Program-made: the position numbers and the translations under genes | In this document: positions 1-5,211 of the stretch, in pieces | How positions within the stretch are numbered: the first letter of the stretch is position 1 | Layout: the number at the start of each line of letters is the position of its first letter | Notes under the pieces: model-generated | Seen by the model: the letters and a program-made list of their open reading frames with translations, nothing else | Told to the model about the DNA's origin: nothing | The model's database searches: none | Source: Coriobacteriaceae bacterium | GTDB taxonomy: Bacteria; Actinomycetota; Coriobacteriia; Coriobacteriales; UMGS124 | Length of the DNA stretch: 5,211 bases | Assembly: GCA_019420325.1 (NCBI GenBank) | Contig: JAHZHK010000142.1 | Coordinates: 1-5,211 of the forward strand | Direction of reading: 5' to 3'

Positions 1-685
1 CTCTATCGCCGGTATCCAAGACGTGCCTTTCGATCCCGTCTGCTGCGGCTTCGACCAGTTCGCCGCCCTTGTGGGCAAGGGTTTTCCCGTGCTCGATGAC
101 GAGGCGGGTCTTGCCATGCAGGCCGCCATCGGCGGTGCCCGGGCAGCGCAAGACTCGGTGGGCGGCGTTATCGAATGCGCCTGCGTCGGCCTCCCGGCAG
201 GCGTGGGAGCCCCCATGTTTGACGGCATCGAGAACGTGGTTGCCAAACTGCTCTTTGGCATTCCCGCTGTGAAGGGTGTCGAGTTCGGAGCGGGCTTCGC
301 CGTCGCTGACATGTACGGCTCTCAGAACAACGATCCCATCGTGCTCGACGAAGCGGGCCATGCCACGTGTCGCACGAACAACGCCGGCGGCATCCTGGGC
401 GGCATCTCCACGGGCATGCCTGTCATCGTGCGCGCAGCCTTCAAGCCTACGCCCTCTATTGCCGAAGAGCAGTCCACGATTGATATCGTGGATGGTTGCG
501 AGACCCGCCTGAGCGTTCCCGGCCGTCACGACCCGTGCGTTGTCGTGCGCGCCGTGCCTGTTGTCGAGGCGGCTATGGCATTGGCAGTCATCGACTGCCT
601 TGCCTCGGACGGTGTCCTTGGGCCCGTGAACGACTCGGCTGTAGACCCCCGGGTCCTCGAGCGGACCCACACTCTTTTCGGTTAG
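1..685 (+). CDS. aroC: Chorismate synthase, C-terminal part (5' end outside window)
   Basis: Converts 5-enolpyruvylshikimate 3-phosphate to chorismate using reduced FMN, the last step of the shikimate pathway; cytosolic. The frame is open from base 2 (reading SIAGIQDVPFDPV) to TAG at 683-685, giving about 227 residues of a family usually 350-390 long, so roughly the first 140 residues lie upstream. The GTG at 23 is internal, not a start. Visible family blocks in order: SVGGVIECACVGLPAGVG, the AVKGVEFGAGF segment, GSQNND, the NNAGGILGGISTGMP block followed by R-A-x-F-K-P-T-P-S-I, and GRHDPCVVVRAVPVVEA, which matches the third chorismate synthase signature. All belong to the core fold around the FMN/EPSP pocket. 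The gene is first in the visible operon; 29 bases separate its stop from the next possible start. Identification is secure; only the length is unknown. Confidence 0.96.
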   Translation, partial: SIAGIQDVPFDPVCCGFDQFAALVGKGFPVLDDEAGLAMQAAIGGARAAQDSVGGVIECACVGLPAGVGAPMFDGIENVVAKLLFGIPAVKGVEFGAGFAVADMYGSQNNDPIVLDEAGHATCRTNNAGGILGGISTGMPVIVRAAFKPTPSIAEEQSTIDIVDGCETRLSVPGRHDPCVVVRAVPVVEAAMALAVIDCLASDGVLGPVNDSAVDPRVLERTHTLFG

Positions 686-714
686 CCGCGCATCTTCTCG
701 CCGCTTTCGTTTGA

Positions 715-1758
715 TTGGATTCAACGTTGCCAACGAATACCATCGACCAGCCTGACATCAACGCCCTGCGCCTTGAGATGGACGCCTGCAACAAGCAGAT
801 TCTCGAGGCATTTGAGCACCGCATGGACATCGCCTCGCGCATCGGCGACGTCAAGCGCTCGCTGGGCCTGCGCGTCACCGACCCACGTCGTGAGCGTCAG
901 ATTCTCTCCGCTATTGCCGACCAGGCCTCACCCGAGTTCAAAAGCTACGCCACGGTGCTGTTCTCCCTGCTCATGGAGGTGTCGAGCGCTTATCAGGAGC
1001 ATCGCATGCGTCCCACGAGTCCGCTGCGCGAGCGTATCGAGCAGGCTCTTGAGACGACGCCTAAGCTTTTCCCGCAGTTTGCGAGCGTGGCATGCCAGGG
1101 CGTCGACGGCGCATACTCCCAGCTTGCCGCTGAGAAGATATTCAAGCGTCCCAACATCACGTTCTATCGCAATTTCGAGGGCGTGTTCCAGGCCGTTGAG
1201 TCGGGCACGTGCGAGTACGGCGTGCTGCCCATCGAGAACTCCTCGGCCGGCACCGTCAACGCCGTGTACGACCTCATGATGGAGCATGACTTCCACATCG
1301 TGAGGACCTACCGTCTCAAGGTCGACCACAACGTGCTAGCCAACGAGGGCGCCACACTTGAGGGCATCACCGAGATCTACAGCCACCAGCAGGCCATCAA
1401 CCAATGCGCCCGTTATCTCGAGGGGATGCCCCACGTCAAGGTGACCCCCGTCACGAACACCGCCGAGGCCGCGCGTATGGTCGCCGAGTCGGGCCGCACC
1501 GACGTGGCGGCGCTTTCGAGCCGTGCCTGTGCCTCGCTCTATGGCTTGTCCGTGCTCGCGCGTCAGGTGAACGACTCGGACAACAACTACACGCGCTTTG
1601 CCTGCATTACAAAGGACCTCCAGGTCTTCCCCGGTGCCGACCGCACTTCGCTCATGATGGTGGCGCCTCACGAGCCTGGCGCGCTTTACAATCAACCTCA
1701 CGAAGCTGCAGAGTCGACCCATCCTGGGGCAGGACTTCGAGTTCATGTTCTATTTTGA
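715..1758 (+). CDS. pheA: Bifunctional chorismate mutase/prephenate dehydratase, frameshifted in its ACT domain
   Basis: Converts chorismate to prephenate and then to phenylpyruvate, the phenylalanine branch. Numbering from TTG 715: AroQ-class chorismate mutase at about 15-98, with residues aligning to the E. coli active site (R19, R36, K47, D56, R59, E60, Q94). Prephenate dehydratase spans about 123-300, with CQGVDGAYSQLAAE, GVLPIENSSAGTVN, SHQQA and the catalytic T293-R294-F295. The ACT domain opens with DRTSLMMVAPHEPGALY (309-325); after Y325 the frame is lost and about 22 unrelated residues lead to TGA at 1756-1758. A TGA at 712-714 closes the frame upstream, so the start is TTG 715 or TTG 727. 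The latter has a weak GGA seven bases ahead. ATG 778 would remove R19. An intact version would be about 392 residues, like E. coli PheA. Both catalytic domains look complete, so the product may be active but not phenylalanine-sensitive (inference). An assembly or sequencing error is the alternative. Confidence 0.85.
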   Translation: MDSTLPTNTIDQPDINALRLEMDACNKQILEAFEHRMDIASRIGDVKRSLGLRVTDPRRERQILSAIADQASPEFKSYATVLFSLLMEVSSAYQEHRMRPTSPLRERIEQALETTPKLFPQFASVACQGVDGAYSQLAAEKIFKRPNITFYRNFEGVFQAVESGTCEYGVLPIENSSAGTVNAVYDLMMEHDFHIVRTYRLKVDHNVLANEGATLEGITEIYSHQQAINQCARYLEGMPHVKVTPVTNTAEAARMVAESGRTDVAALSSRACASLYGLSVLARQVNDSDNNYTRFACITKDLQVFPGADRTSLMMVAPHEPGALYNQPHEAAESTHPGAGLRVHVLF

Positions 1759-1864
1759 CCTGGATGCCTCGGTGTATTCCCCTGAGCTCGCAAGCCTCGT
1801 GTGCGAGCTCGAGGATTTCTGCGACGACTTCAAGTATCTCGGCACCTATTCGGAGCTGGTGTAA
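1691..1864 (+). pseudogene. pheA: Out-of-frame remainder of the PheA ACT regulatory domain
   Basis: In the next frame, bases 1691-1861 encode 57 residues that are plainly the end of the pheA ACT domain. They begin INLTKLQSRPILG, where QSRP corresponds to the family's phenylalanine-binding ESRP motif. Next comes FEFMFYFDLDA, and the end is FKYLGTYSELV before TAA at 1862-1864. In E. coli and B. subtilis PheA (recalled sequences) ten residues lie between the residue after GAL and the I/L that starts this block. Here only one base (1690) lies between Y325 and the ATC of I. This fits a net loss of 29 bases, enough to shift the frame. The segment has no start codon or ribosome site of its own and is probably not translated. 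It ends two bases before the aroE-aroK ATG, the spacing expected of the original gene end. Confidence 0.88.
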
Positions 1865-1866
1865 CG

Positions 1867-3243
1867 ATGGCCGCATCCGATACGGCCCCCACCGGGACCA
1901 CCTCAGTCGAGCCGCTCTACCGCCGCGTACTCGCGGGCTCTGAAAGTCTCACGTTCGGTCTGGTGGGCGAGCGTCTTGGTCATAGCCACTCCCCGCGTAT
2001 CCACGAGCTTTTGGGGTCTGTGCCCTATGAGCGCGTGGAGGTGCCGCGCGACGAGGTAGGGGAGTTTTTCGCTGCGCGTCGCTACCACGGCCTCAACGTG
2101 ACGATTCCCTACAAGTGCGACGCCGCCCGTGCGGCAGACGTGCGTTCTGAGGCCGTCGAGCGGCTCGACAACGCCAACACCCTTGTCGTGCGCGAAGACG
2201 GCACGCTGTTTGCCGACAATACCGACTACCACGGATTTTCTCGCCAGCTCGATCTCATCCACGCCAACGTCGCCGGGCGGGTCTGCCTTGTCCTGGGCGA
2301 CGGCGGGGCGGCCGCGACGGTTCGCGCCGTGCTCGCCGACCGGGGCGCCTCCCTTGTGGCGAGCGCTTCTCGCAAAGGCGAGCTGACCTTTGCGGCCCTC
2401 GCCGGAGACGACACCGCTGCCAGTCCCTCTCAGATTGATCAGGCCGACGCCTTGCGCGCCGAGGTTGTCCTCATCGTCAACGCGACCCCGGTCGGCATGT
2501 ATCCCCATGCCGACGACGACATGCTTGTCGACCTCGACCGTTTTCCGGCGCTGCGCTATGTGTGCGACCTCGTCTACAACCCGCTGAGGACCCGCCTCAT
2601 CCAGGAGGGCCGCGCTCGTGGTCTTGCGTGCGCGGGTGGCCTTTCCATGCTTGTGGCCCAGGCCAAGCGTTCAAGCGATCTCTTTTTGGGTGTCGATCGC
2701 CCCGACGACATCGAGGAGGGCGTCCTTGCGCAGATGCGCGCCGAGCTGGGCGTCGTGAGCCTTATCGGTATGCCGGGCTCGGGCAAGACGCGCACGGGCA
2801 TGCTTTTGGCCGAGATGCTCGGCTTTGAGTTTGTCGACACCGACGAAATGGTGCAGGTAGAGGCCGGCATGCCCATCCCGCAGATTTTCGAGGAGCTGGG
2901 GGAGGAAGGTTTCCGCGCCATTGAGACGCGCTGCGTTGCGCAGGCTACGTCTTGCCCGGGTCGCGTGGTCGCCACGGGCGGTGGTGTCGTCACGCGTCCT
3001 GAGAACAGGTTCTTCCTCGAGCAAAACGGCCCGGTGGTGCTTCTTACGCGCGGCCTTGTTGACGACCCGTCTGATAACCTCGCCGTGGAGGGGCGCCCGC
3101 TCAGCCAGGCCAAAGGCCTCGAGCGCCTGCGCGTCGAGCGAGCCGACCTGTACCATGCGTGGGCCGATATCGAGGTTGCGCCCTCCGGCGGCTCTCCGCT
3201 TGGCACCGCGCGTCGCATCTGCAGGCTTGTGAAGCGCATCTAG
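1867..3243 (+). CDS. aroE-aroK: Shikimate dehydrogenase-shikimate kinase fusion protein
   Basis: A 458-residue fusion catalysing two consecutive steps: NADPH-dependent reduction of 3-dehydroshikimate to shikimate, then ATP-dependent phosphorylation to shikimate 3-phosphate. AroE part, about 28-276: shikimate-binding S40-H-S42, NVTIPYK with catalytic K83, N104-T105, DNTD with catalytic D120, dinucleotide loop GDGGAAA (144-150), NATPVGMYP (205-213), CDLVYNPLRT (233-242) and GGLSMLVAQA with Q265. AroK part, about 294-458: Walker A GMPGSGKT (301-308), D324-T-D326, FRAIE with R350, GGG (371-373), lid R410-P411 and R425 before DLY. The usual lid arginine seven residues before R410 appears to be D403. 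A short linker (about 277-293) joins two domains of normal size. ATG 1867 is chosen because it lies just after the pheA end and because residues from an upstream GTG at 1801 would read across pheA. The Shine-Dalgarno is a modest GGAG (1852-1855). Cytosolic; whether intermediates are channelled is unknown. Confidence 0.95.
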   Translation: MAASDTAPTGTTSVEPLYRRVLAGSESLTFGLVGERLGHSHSPRIHELLGSVPYERVEVPRDEVGEFFAARRYHGLNVTIPYKCDAARAADVRSEAVERLDNANTLVVREDGTLFADNTDYHGFSRQLDLIHANVAGRVCLVLGDGGAAATVRAVLADRGASLVASASRKGELTFAALAGDDTAASPSQIDQADALRAEVVLIVNATPVGMYPHADDDMLVDLDRFPALRYVCDLVYNPLRTRLIQEGRARGLACAGGLSMLVAQAKRSSDLFLGVDRPDDIEEGVLAQMRAELGVVSLIGMPGSGKTRTGMLLAEMLGFEFVDTDEMVQVEAGMPIPQIFEELGEEGFRAIETRCVAQATSCPGRVVATGGGVVTRPENRFFLEQNGPVVLLTRGLVDDPSDNLAVEGRPLSQAKGLERLRVERADLYHAWADIEVAPSGGSPLGTARRICRLVKRI

Positions 3244-3269
3244 CGCCATATACCAGGAGTTTCTCTCTC

Positions 3270-3719
3270 ATGAAAGCACTTGTTATCGACGGTCCCAACA
3301 TCAACATGCTCGGCATTCGCGAGCCTGCCATCTACGGCAGCCAGAACTACGCCGCCCTGTGTGCTCTTATCGAGTCTGCCGGCTGTGAGCTGGGGTTTGA
3401 GGCGTGCGACCACTTCCAGTCCAATCATGAGGGCGCCATCGTCGACGCCATCCAGCAGGCCTTGGGCGTCTACGACGGCATCGTCATGAACCCTGCAGCC
3501 TACACGCACACGAGCGTCGCCATCCTTGATGCGCTCAAGGCCGTGAGCCTTCCGTGCGTGGAGGTCCACATCTCCGACGTGGCCTCGCGTGAGGACTTTC
3601 GCCAGGTCTCCTTCGTGCGCCGGGCCTGTTTTGCGACGGTGGCCGGCGAGGGCATCGAAGGCTACCGCCACGCTTTGTCCCTGCTTGCCGAGAAGCTGCG
3701 AGCCGACTCGGCCGAATAG
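3270..3719 (+). CDS. aroQ: 3-dehydroquinate dehydratase, type II
   Basis: Dehydrates 3-dehydroquinate to 3-dehydroshikimate, the substrate of the AroE domain encoded just upstream. The 149-residue length is typical of type II enzymes, which form cytosolic dodecamers. Motifs: DGPNINMLG (7-15), R17-E-P-A-I-Y22-G with the catalytic tyrosine Y22 and loop arginine R17, QSNHEGAIVDAIQ (50-62), N74-P-A-A-Y-T-H80-T-S in the substrate pocket, and EVH100-IS followed by REDFR111. Two positions differ from the consensus I recall: D7 where LNGPN usually has N, and D103 where the HLSN/HISN motif has N. ATG 3270 is supported by AGGAG at 3255-3259 with a ten-base spacer; the frame is open upstream but only as a shadow of aroK. 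The stop of aroE-aroK is 26 bases upstream, so the two are almost certainly cotranscribed. This is the last gene before a strong terminator. Confidence 0.96.
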   Translation: MKALVIDGPNINMLGIREPAIYGSQNYAALCALIESAGCELGFEACDHFQSNHEGAIVDAIQQALGVYDGIVMNPAAYTHTSVAILDALKAVSLPCVEVHISDVASREDFRQVSFVRRACFATVAGEGIEGYRHALSLLAEKLRADSAE

Positions 3720-3777
3720 CCTCGTTCCCCGGGGCCAGCGGTCCTTTTCTCGCCTTTGTTCGTTGTTGGTATCGCGG

Positions 3778-3813
3778 GCGCCCGTTGCGTCATGCAACGG
3801 GCGCTCTTCGTTT
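3778..3813 (+). terminator. Rho-independent-type terminator after aroQ
   Basis: An 11-bp perfect stem pairs 3778-3788 (GCGCCCGTTGC) with 3794-3804 (GCAACGGGCGC) around a five-base loop, GTCAT. It is followed by a T-rich but interrupted tail, TCTTCGTTT. It lies 58 bases after the aroQ stop and before the separate pyrE gene, where the aromatic operon would be expected to end. The weak T-tract makes efficiency uncertain. Confidence 0.8.
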
Positions 3814-3818
3814 ACAAT
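3813..3818 (+). promoter_or_regulatory. Candidate -10 box of the pyrE promoter
   Basis: TACAAT differs from the sigma-70 consensus TATAAT at one position and sits 53 bases before the pyrE ATG, in the only gap between the upstream terminator and pyrE. No good -35 hexamer is visible 16-19 bases upstream, since that position is occupied by the right arm of the terminator hairpin. The -10 is therefore plausible but unsupported by a partner. Initiation would be near 3825 and give a leader of about 47 bases. Confidence 0.4.
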
Positions 3819-3835
3819 AGGAGCCACATCTGCCC

Positions 3836-3850
3836 TGCGCCTCGGGCGCA
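3836..3850 (+). other. Small hairpin in the pyrE leader
   Basis: TGCGCC (3836-3841) pairs perfectly with GGCGCA (3845-3850) around a three-base loop TCG. It ends nine bases before the pyrE Shine-Dalgarno. There is no T-run after it, so it is not a terminator. It could modestly affect ribosome access or mRNA stability, or be chance in GC-rich DNA. No recognisable PyrR-binding element was identified. Confidence 0.3.
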
Positions 3851-3871
3851 CGTTCGATTGGAGAGCATGAC

Positions 3872-4507
3872 ATGGTCGATAAGGTTGCCATCGCAAAGCA
3901 CCTGCTGGGTATCAAGGCCGTTTTCCTTCGTCCCGACGAGCCGTTCACGTGGGCTTCGGGCATCAAGAGCCCCATCTATTGCGACAACCGCCTGACGCTC
4001 TCTTTCCCTGAGGCCCGCGAGGCGATCGAGGAGGGCCTGGCCGAGACGGTGCGCTCCGTCTATCCCGAGGCCCAGGCGCTCATGGGCACCTCCACCGCCG
4101 GTATCGCCCATGCTGCCATCGCCGCCTACAAGCTTGAGCTTCCCATGGGTTATGTGCGCGGCTCCGCCAAGGACCACGGCCGCAAGAACCAGATCGAGGG
4201 TCGCTGTGAGCCCGGCACGAAGGTCGTCGTGATCGAGGACCTCATCTCCACCGCTGGTTCTGTGCTCGATTGCGTCGAGCCTCTGCGCGCTGCTGGCGCC
4301 GACGTCCTCGGCGTTGCCTCCATCTTCACCTATGGCATGCAGAAGGGCCTCGACCGTCTTGCTGAGGCCAACGTCAAGAATGTGTCCCTGTGCGATTTTG
4401 ACACGCTTGTGAAGGTCGCCGTTGCCGAGGGCTACATCAAGCCCGAGGATGAGGAGCGCCTACTTGCCTTCCGCGCCAATCCTTCCGACGAGTCCTGGAT
4501 GGCGTAA
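3872..4507 (+). CDS. pyrE: Orotate phosphoribosyltransferase
   Basis: Joins orotate and PRPP to form orotidine 5'-phosphate and pyrophosphate, the fifth step of de novo UMP synthesis; a cytosolic homodimer in this family. The 211-residue length is normal. Motifs: FTWASGIKSPIYCDNR (25-40) contributing to the orotate/PRPP pocket, GTSTAGIAHAA (72-82), the mobile catalytic loop YVRGSAKDHG (94-103) with K100 and H102, and the PRPP-binding motif VVVIEDLISTAGS (118-130) with E122-D123. The loop reads RGSAKDH rather than the RKEAKDH of enteric enzymes, closer to the RSxxK form of Bacillus-type enzymes, so the change is not a defect. ATG 3872 has GGAGAG at 3860-3865. An ATG at 3867 is in another frame. 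The gene stands alone: a terminator precedes it, and a hairpin-bearing gap and ilvE follow. Other pyr genes must lie elsewhere. Confidence 0.96.
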   Translation: MVDKVAIAKHLLGIKAVFLRPDEPFTWASGIKSPIYCDNRLTLSFPEAREAIEEGLAETVRSVYPEAQALMGTSTAGIAHAAIAAYKLELPMGYVRGSAKDHGRKNQIEGRCEPGTKVVVIEDLISTAGSVLDCVEPLRAAGADVLGVASIFTYGMQKGLDRLAEANVKNVSLCDFDTLVKVAVAEGYIKPEDEERLLAFRANPSDESWMA

Positions 4508-4608
4508 GACCTCCTTGCCGTCGCTTGGGCTTTGCAATTCCTGTGCGACCCTCTTGGACACGTTGCAGACAATTTGTTGAGCTCGGCAGGGCGAGGCTGT
4601 GCCCGCGC

Positions 4609-4638
4609 AGCGGCATGATTTTGTCGCCTAGCGGCATG
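4609..4638 (+). repeat. 9-bp direct repeat with 21-bp period upstream of ilvE
   Basis: AGCGGCATG occurs at 4609-4617 and again at 4630-4638. The start-to-start distance is 21 bp, two helical turns, so both copies face the same side of the DNA. Each copy is followed by an AT-rich patch (ATTTTGT and TATTGTT). The second copy falls between the -35-like and -10-like hexamers described for this gap. This resembles a tandem operator, but no regulator is recognised. Confidence 0.45.
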
Positions 4639-4649
4639 TATTGTTAAAT
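4621..4649 (+). promoter_or_regulatory. Candidate ilvE promoter, distal
   Basis: TTGTCG (4621-4626) and TTAAAT (4644-4649) are separated by 17 bases, the optimal sigma-70 spacing. Each matches four of six consensus positions. The AT-rich patch around 4639-4649 stands out in GC-rich surroundings. Initiation near 4656 would place most of the 4654-4686 hairpin at the very 5' end of the mRNA. This is tentative. Confidence 0.3.
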
Positions 4650-4653
4650 CCCC

Positions 4654-4686
4654 GCGTACGGCGGCCGTTTTGCGGTCGCCGTACGC
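4654..4686 (+). terminator. Strong hairpin between pyrE and ilvE (terminator-like)
   Basis: A 14-bp stem pairs 4654-4667 (GCGTACGGCGGCCG) with 4673-4686 (CGGTCGCCGTACGC), with one G-T pair and a five-base loop TTTTG. It is the strongest secondary structure in the window. It lies 146 bases after the pyrE stop and 84 bases before ilvE. The following bases, ATATAGGTCTATG, are AT-rich but not a T-run, so intrinsic termination is uncertain. Alternatives are an mRNA-stabilising 5' or 3' end structure. Confidence 0.6.
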
Positions 4687-4695
4687 ATATAGGTC

Positions 4696-4701
4696 TATGA
4701 T
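4696..4701 (+). promoter_or_regulatory. Candidate ilvE -10 box, proximal
   Basis: TATGAT differs from TATAAT at one position and begins nine bases after the hairpin. No good -35 hexamer occurs at 16-18 bases upstream; the nearest TTG-containing hexamer, TTGCGG (4670-4675), gives a spacing of 20. Initiation near 4708 would give a leader of about 63 bases. Confidence 0.3.
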
Positions 4702-4770
4702 GTCCCATCACCAACGGTGCGCGCACGACTTCTTGCCGGGTGCGGCAGTTACACGAAGAGGAGTTCTTTC

Positions 4771-5211
4771 ATGAGCGAGATCGAGAAGAAGGACCTGGAC
4801 TGGGCAAACCTGTCCTTTGCCTATATGCCCACCGACTACAGCTACGTCTGCAACTACAAGGACGGCCAGTGGGAGGAGGGTGGCCTCACGCGCGACCACT
4901 CCATCACGCTGAGCGAGTGCGCGGGCATCTTCCATTACTGCCAGGAAGTCTTCGAGGGCCTCAAGGCCTATACCACCAAGGACGGCCGCATCGTCTGTTT
5001 CCGCCCCGACATGAACGCCAAGCGTATGCACGACTCCGCTGAGCGCCTCTGCATGCCCGCCTTCCCCGAGGACAAGTTCGTGGAGGCCGTCAAGCAGGTC
5101 GTGAAGGCCAACGCCGCCTGGGTCCCGCCGTACGGTTCGGGCGCCACGCTGTACGTGCGTCCCTTCATGATCGCTTCCGGTGAGGTCATCGGCGTCAAGC
5201 CTGCCACCGAA
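4771..5211 (+). CDS. ilvE: Branched-chain amino acid aminotransferase, N-terminal part (3' end outside window)
   Basis: PLP-dependent, class IV transaminase interconverting leucine, isoleucine and valine with their 2-oxo acids, using 2-oxoglutarate/glutamate; cytosolic. The frame is open from ATG 4771 to the window end, giving 147 of about 340-360 residues. The catalytic lysine lies beyond the edge. Motifs: HYCQEVFEGLKAY (55-67), where most relatives read HYGQ or similar; FRPDMNAKRM with R85, the position of the PLP-phosphate-contacting arginine in mammalian BCAT; SAERLCMPAF (89-98); WVPPYG (117-122); and TLYVRPFMIA (126-135) followed by GVKPATE. This pattern is that of the BCAT2/mammalian-like subgroup rather than E. 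coli IlvE. The start is firm: AGGAG at 4759-4763 lies seven bases upstream. Its own promoter is likely in 4508-4770. BCAT-type enzymes can also transaminate some aromatic 2-oxo acids, but nothing here shows that. Confidence 0.95.
   Translation, partial: MSEIEKKDLDWANLSFAYMPTDYSYVCNYKDGQWEEGGLTRDHSITLSECAGIFHYCQEVFEGLKAYTTKDGRIVCFRPDMNAKRMHDSAERLCMPAFPEDKFVEAVKQVVKANAAWVPPYGSGATLYVRPFMIASGEVIGVKPATE

Noticed and set aside
1687..1700. Programmed ribosomal frameshift as the explanation for pheA
   Set aside because: There is no slippery heptamer or stimulatory structure, and shifting frame would not restore the roughly ten missing ACT residues.
1801..1866. GTG 1801 as an earlier start of aroE-aroK
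   Set aside because: The extra 22 residues translate the pheA ACT-domain sequence in another frame and add nothing homologous to AroE.
3159..3269. ATG 3159 as an earlier start of aroQ
   Set aside because: The added 37 residues overlap aroK coding sequence. ATG 3270 has AGGAG and begins at the family's usual N-terminus.
3727..3734. CCCCGGGG palindrome after aroQ
   Set aside because: Eight bases with no loop and no flanking symmetry are expected by chance in GC-rich DNA.
588..3896. Several long open frames on the - strand, such as 1903-2508, 2574-3239 and 3240-3896
   Set aside because: They mirror GC-rich coding sequence on the + strand, resemble no family and lack supporting start signals.
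4697..4774. Small ORF of 25 codons (ATGATG at 4697) whose TGA overlaps the ilvE ATG
   Set aside because: It has no usable Shine-Dalgarno (AGGT lies only two bases away). It lacks a run of leucine, isoleucine or valine codons for attenuation, and ilvE has a strong site of its own.

Overview
The window is GC-rich, densely coded on the + strand, and carries housekeeping biosynthesis genes. Base composition, GTG/TTG start codons and protein motifs suggest an actinobacterium, possibly a gut Coriobacteriia (Collinsella/Olsenella type). That placement is an inference from composition and protein style, not something the sequence proves. I saw no mobile elements, CRISPR arrays, tRNA or rRNA genes.

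Bases 1-3719 form an aromatic amino acid operon: the 3' part of aroC (chorismate synthase), pheA (chorismate mutase/prephenate dehydratase), a fused aroE-aroK gene (shikimate dehydrogenase + shikimate kinase) and aroQ (type II 3-dehydroquinate dehydratase). AroQ, AroE and AroK catalyse three consecutive steps from 3-dehydroquinate to shikimate 3-phosphate. AroC makes chorismate, and PheA takes chorismate through prephenate to phenylpyruvate. The EPSP synthase step (aroA) and the entry steps are not in view. The cluster ends in a strong hairpin at 3778-3804.

The most notable point is a lesion in pheA. At about 1690 the reading frame changes inside the C-terminal ACT (phenylalanine-sensing) domain, and about 10 codons of the usual fold are absent. 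This looks like a 29-base deletion. The chorismate mutase and prephenate dehydratase domains remain intact, while the rest of the ACT domain survives out of frame up to 1864, two bases before the aroE-aroK start.

Bases 3720-3871 hold the terminator and a probable promoter for pyrE (orotate phosphoribosyltransferase, 3872-4507), which stands alone as a pyrimidine gene. The 263-base gap 4508-4770 contains a 9-bp direct repeat spaced 21 bp, candidate promoter elements and a 14-bp hairpin. It precedes a branched-chain aminotransferase gene (ilvE, 4771 onward) that runs off the right edge. No unknown defence or mobile system was found; the interest lies in the pheA lesion, the gene fusion and the ilvE upstream region.
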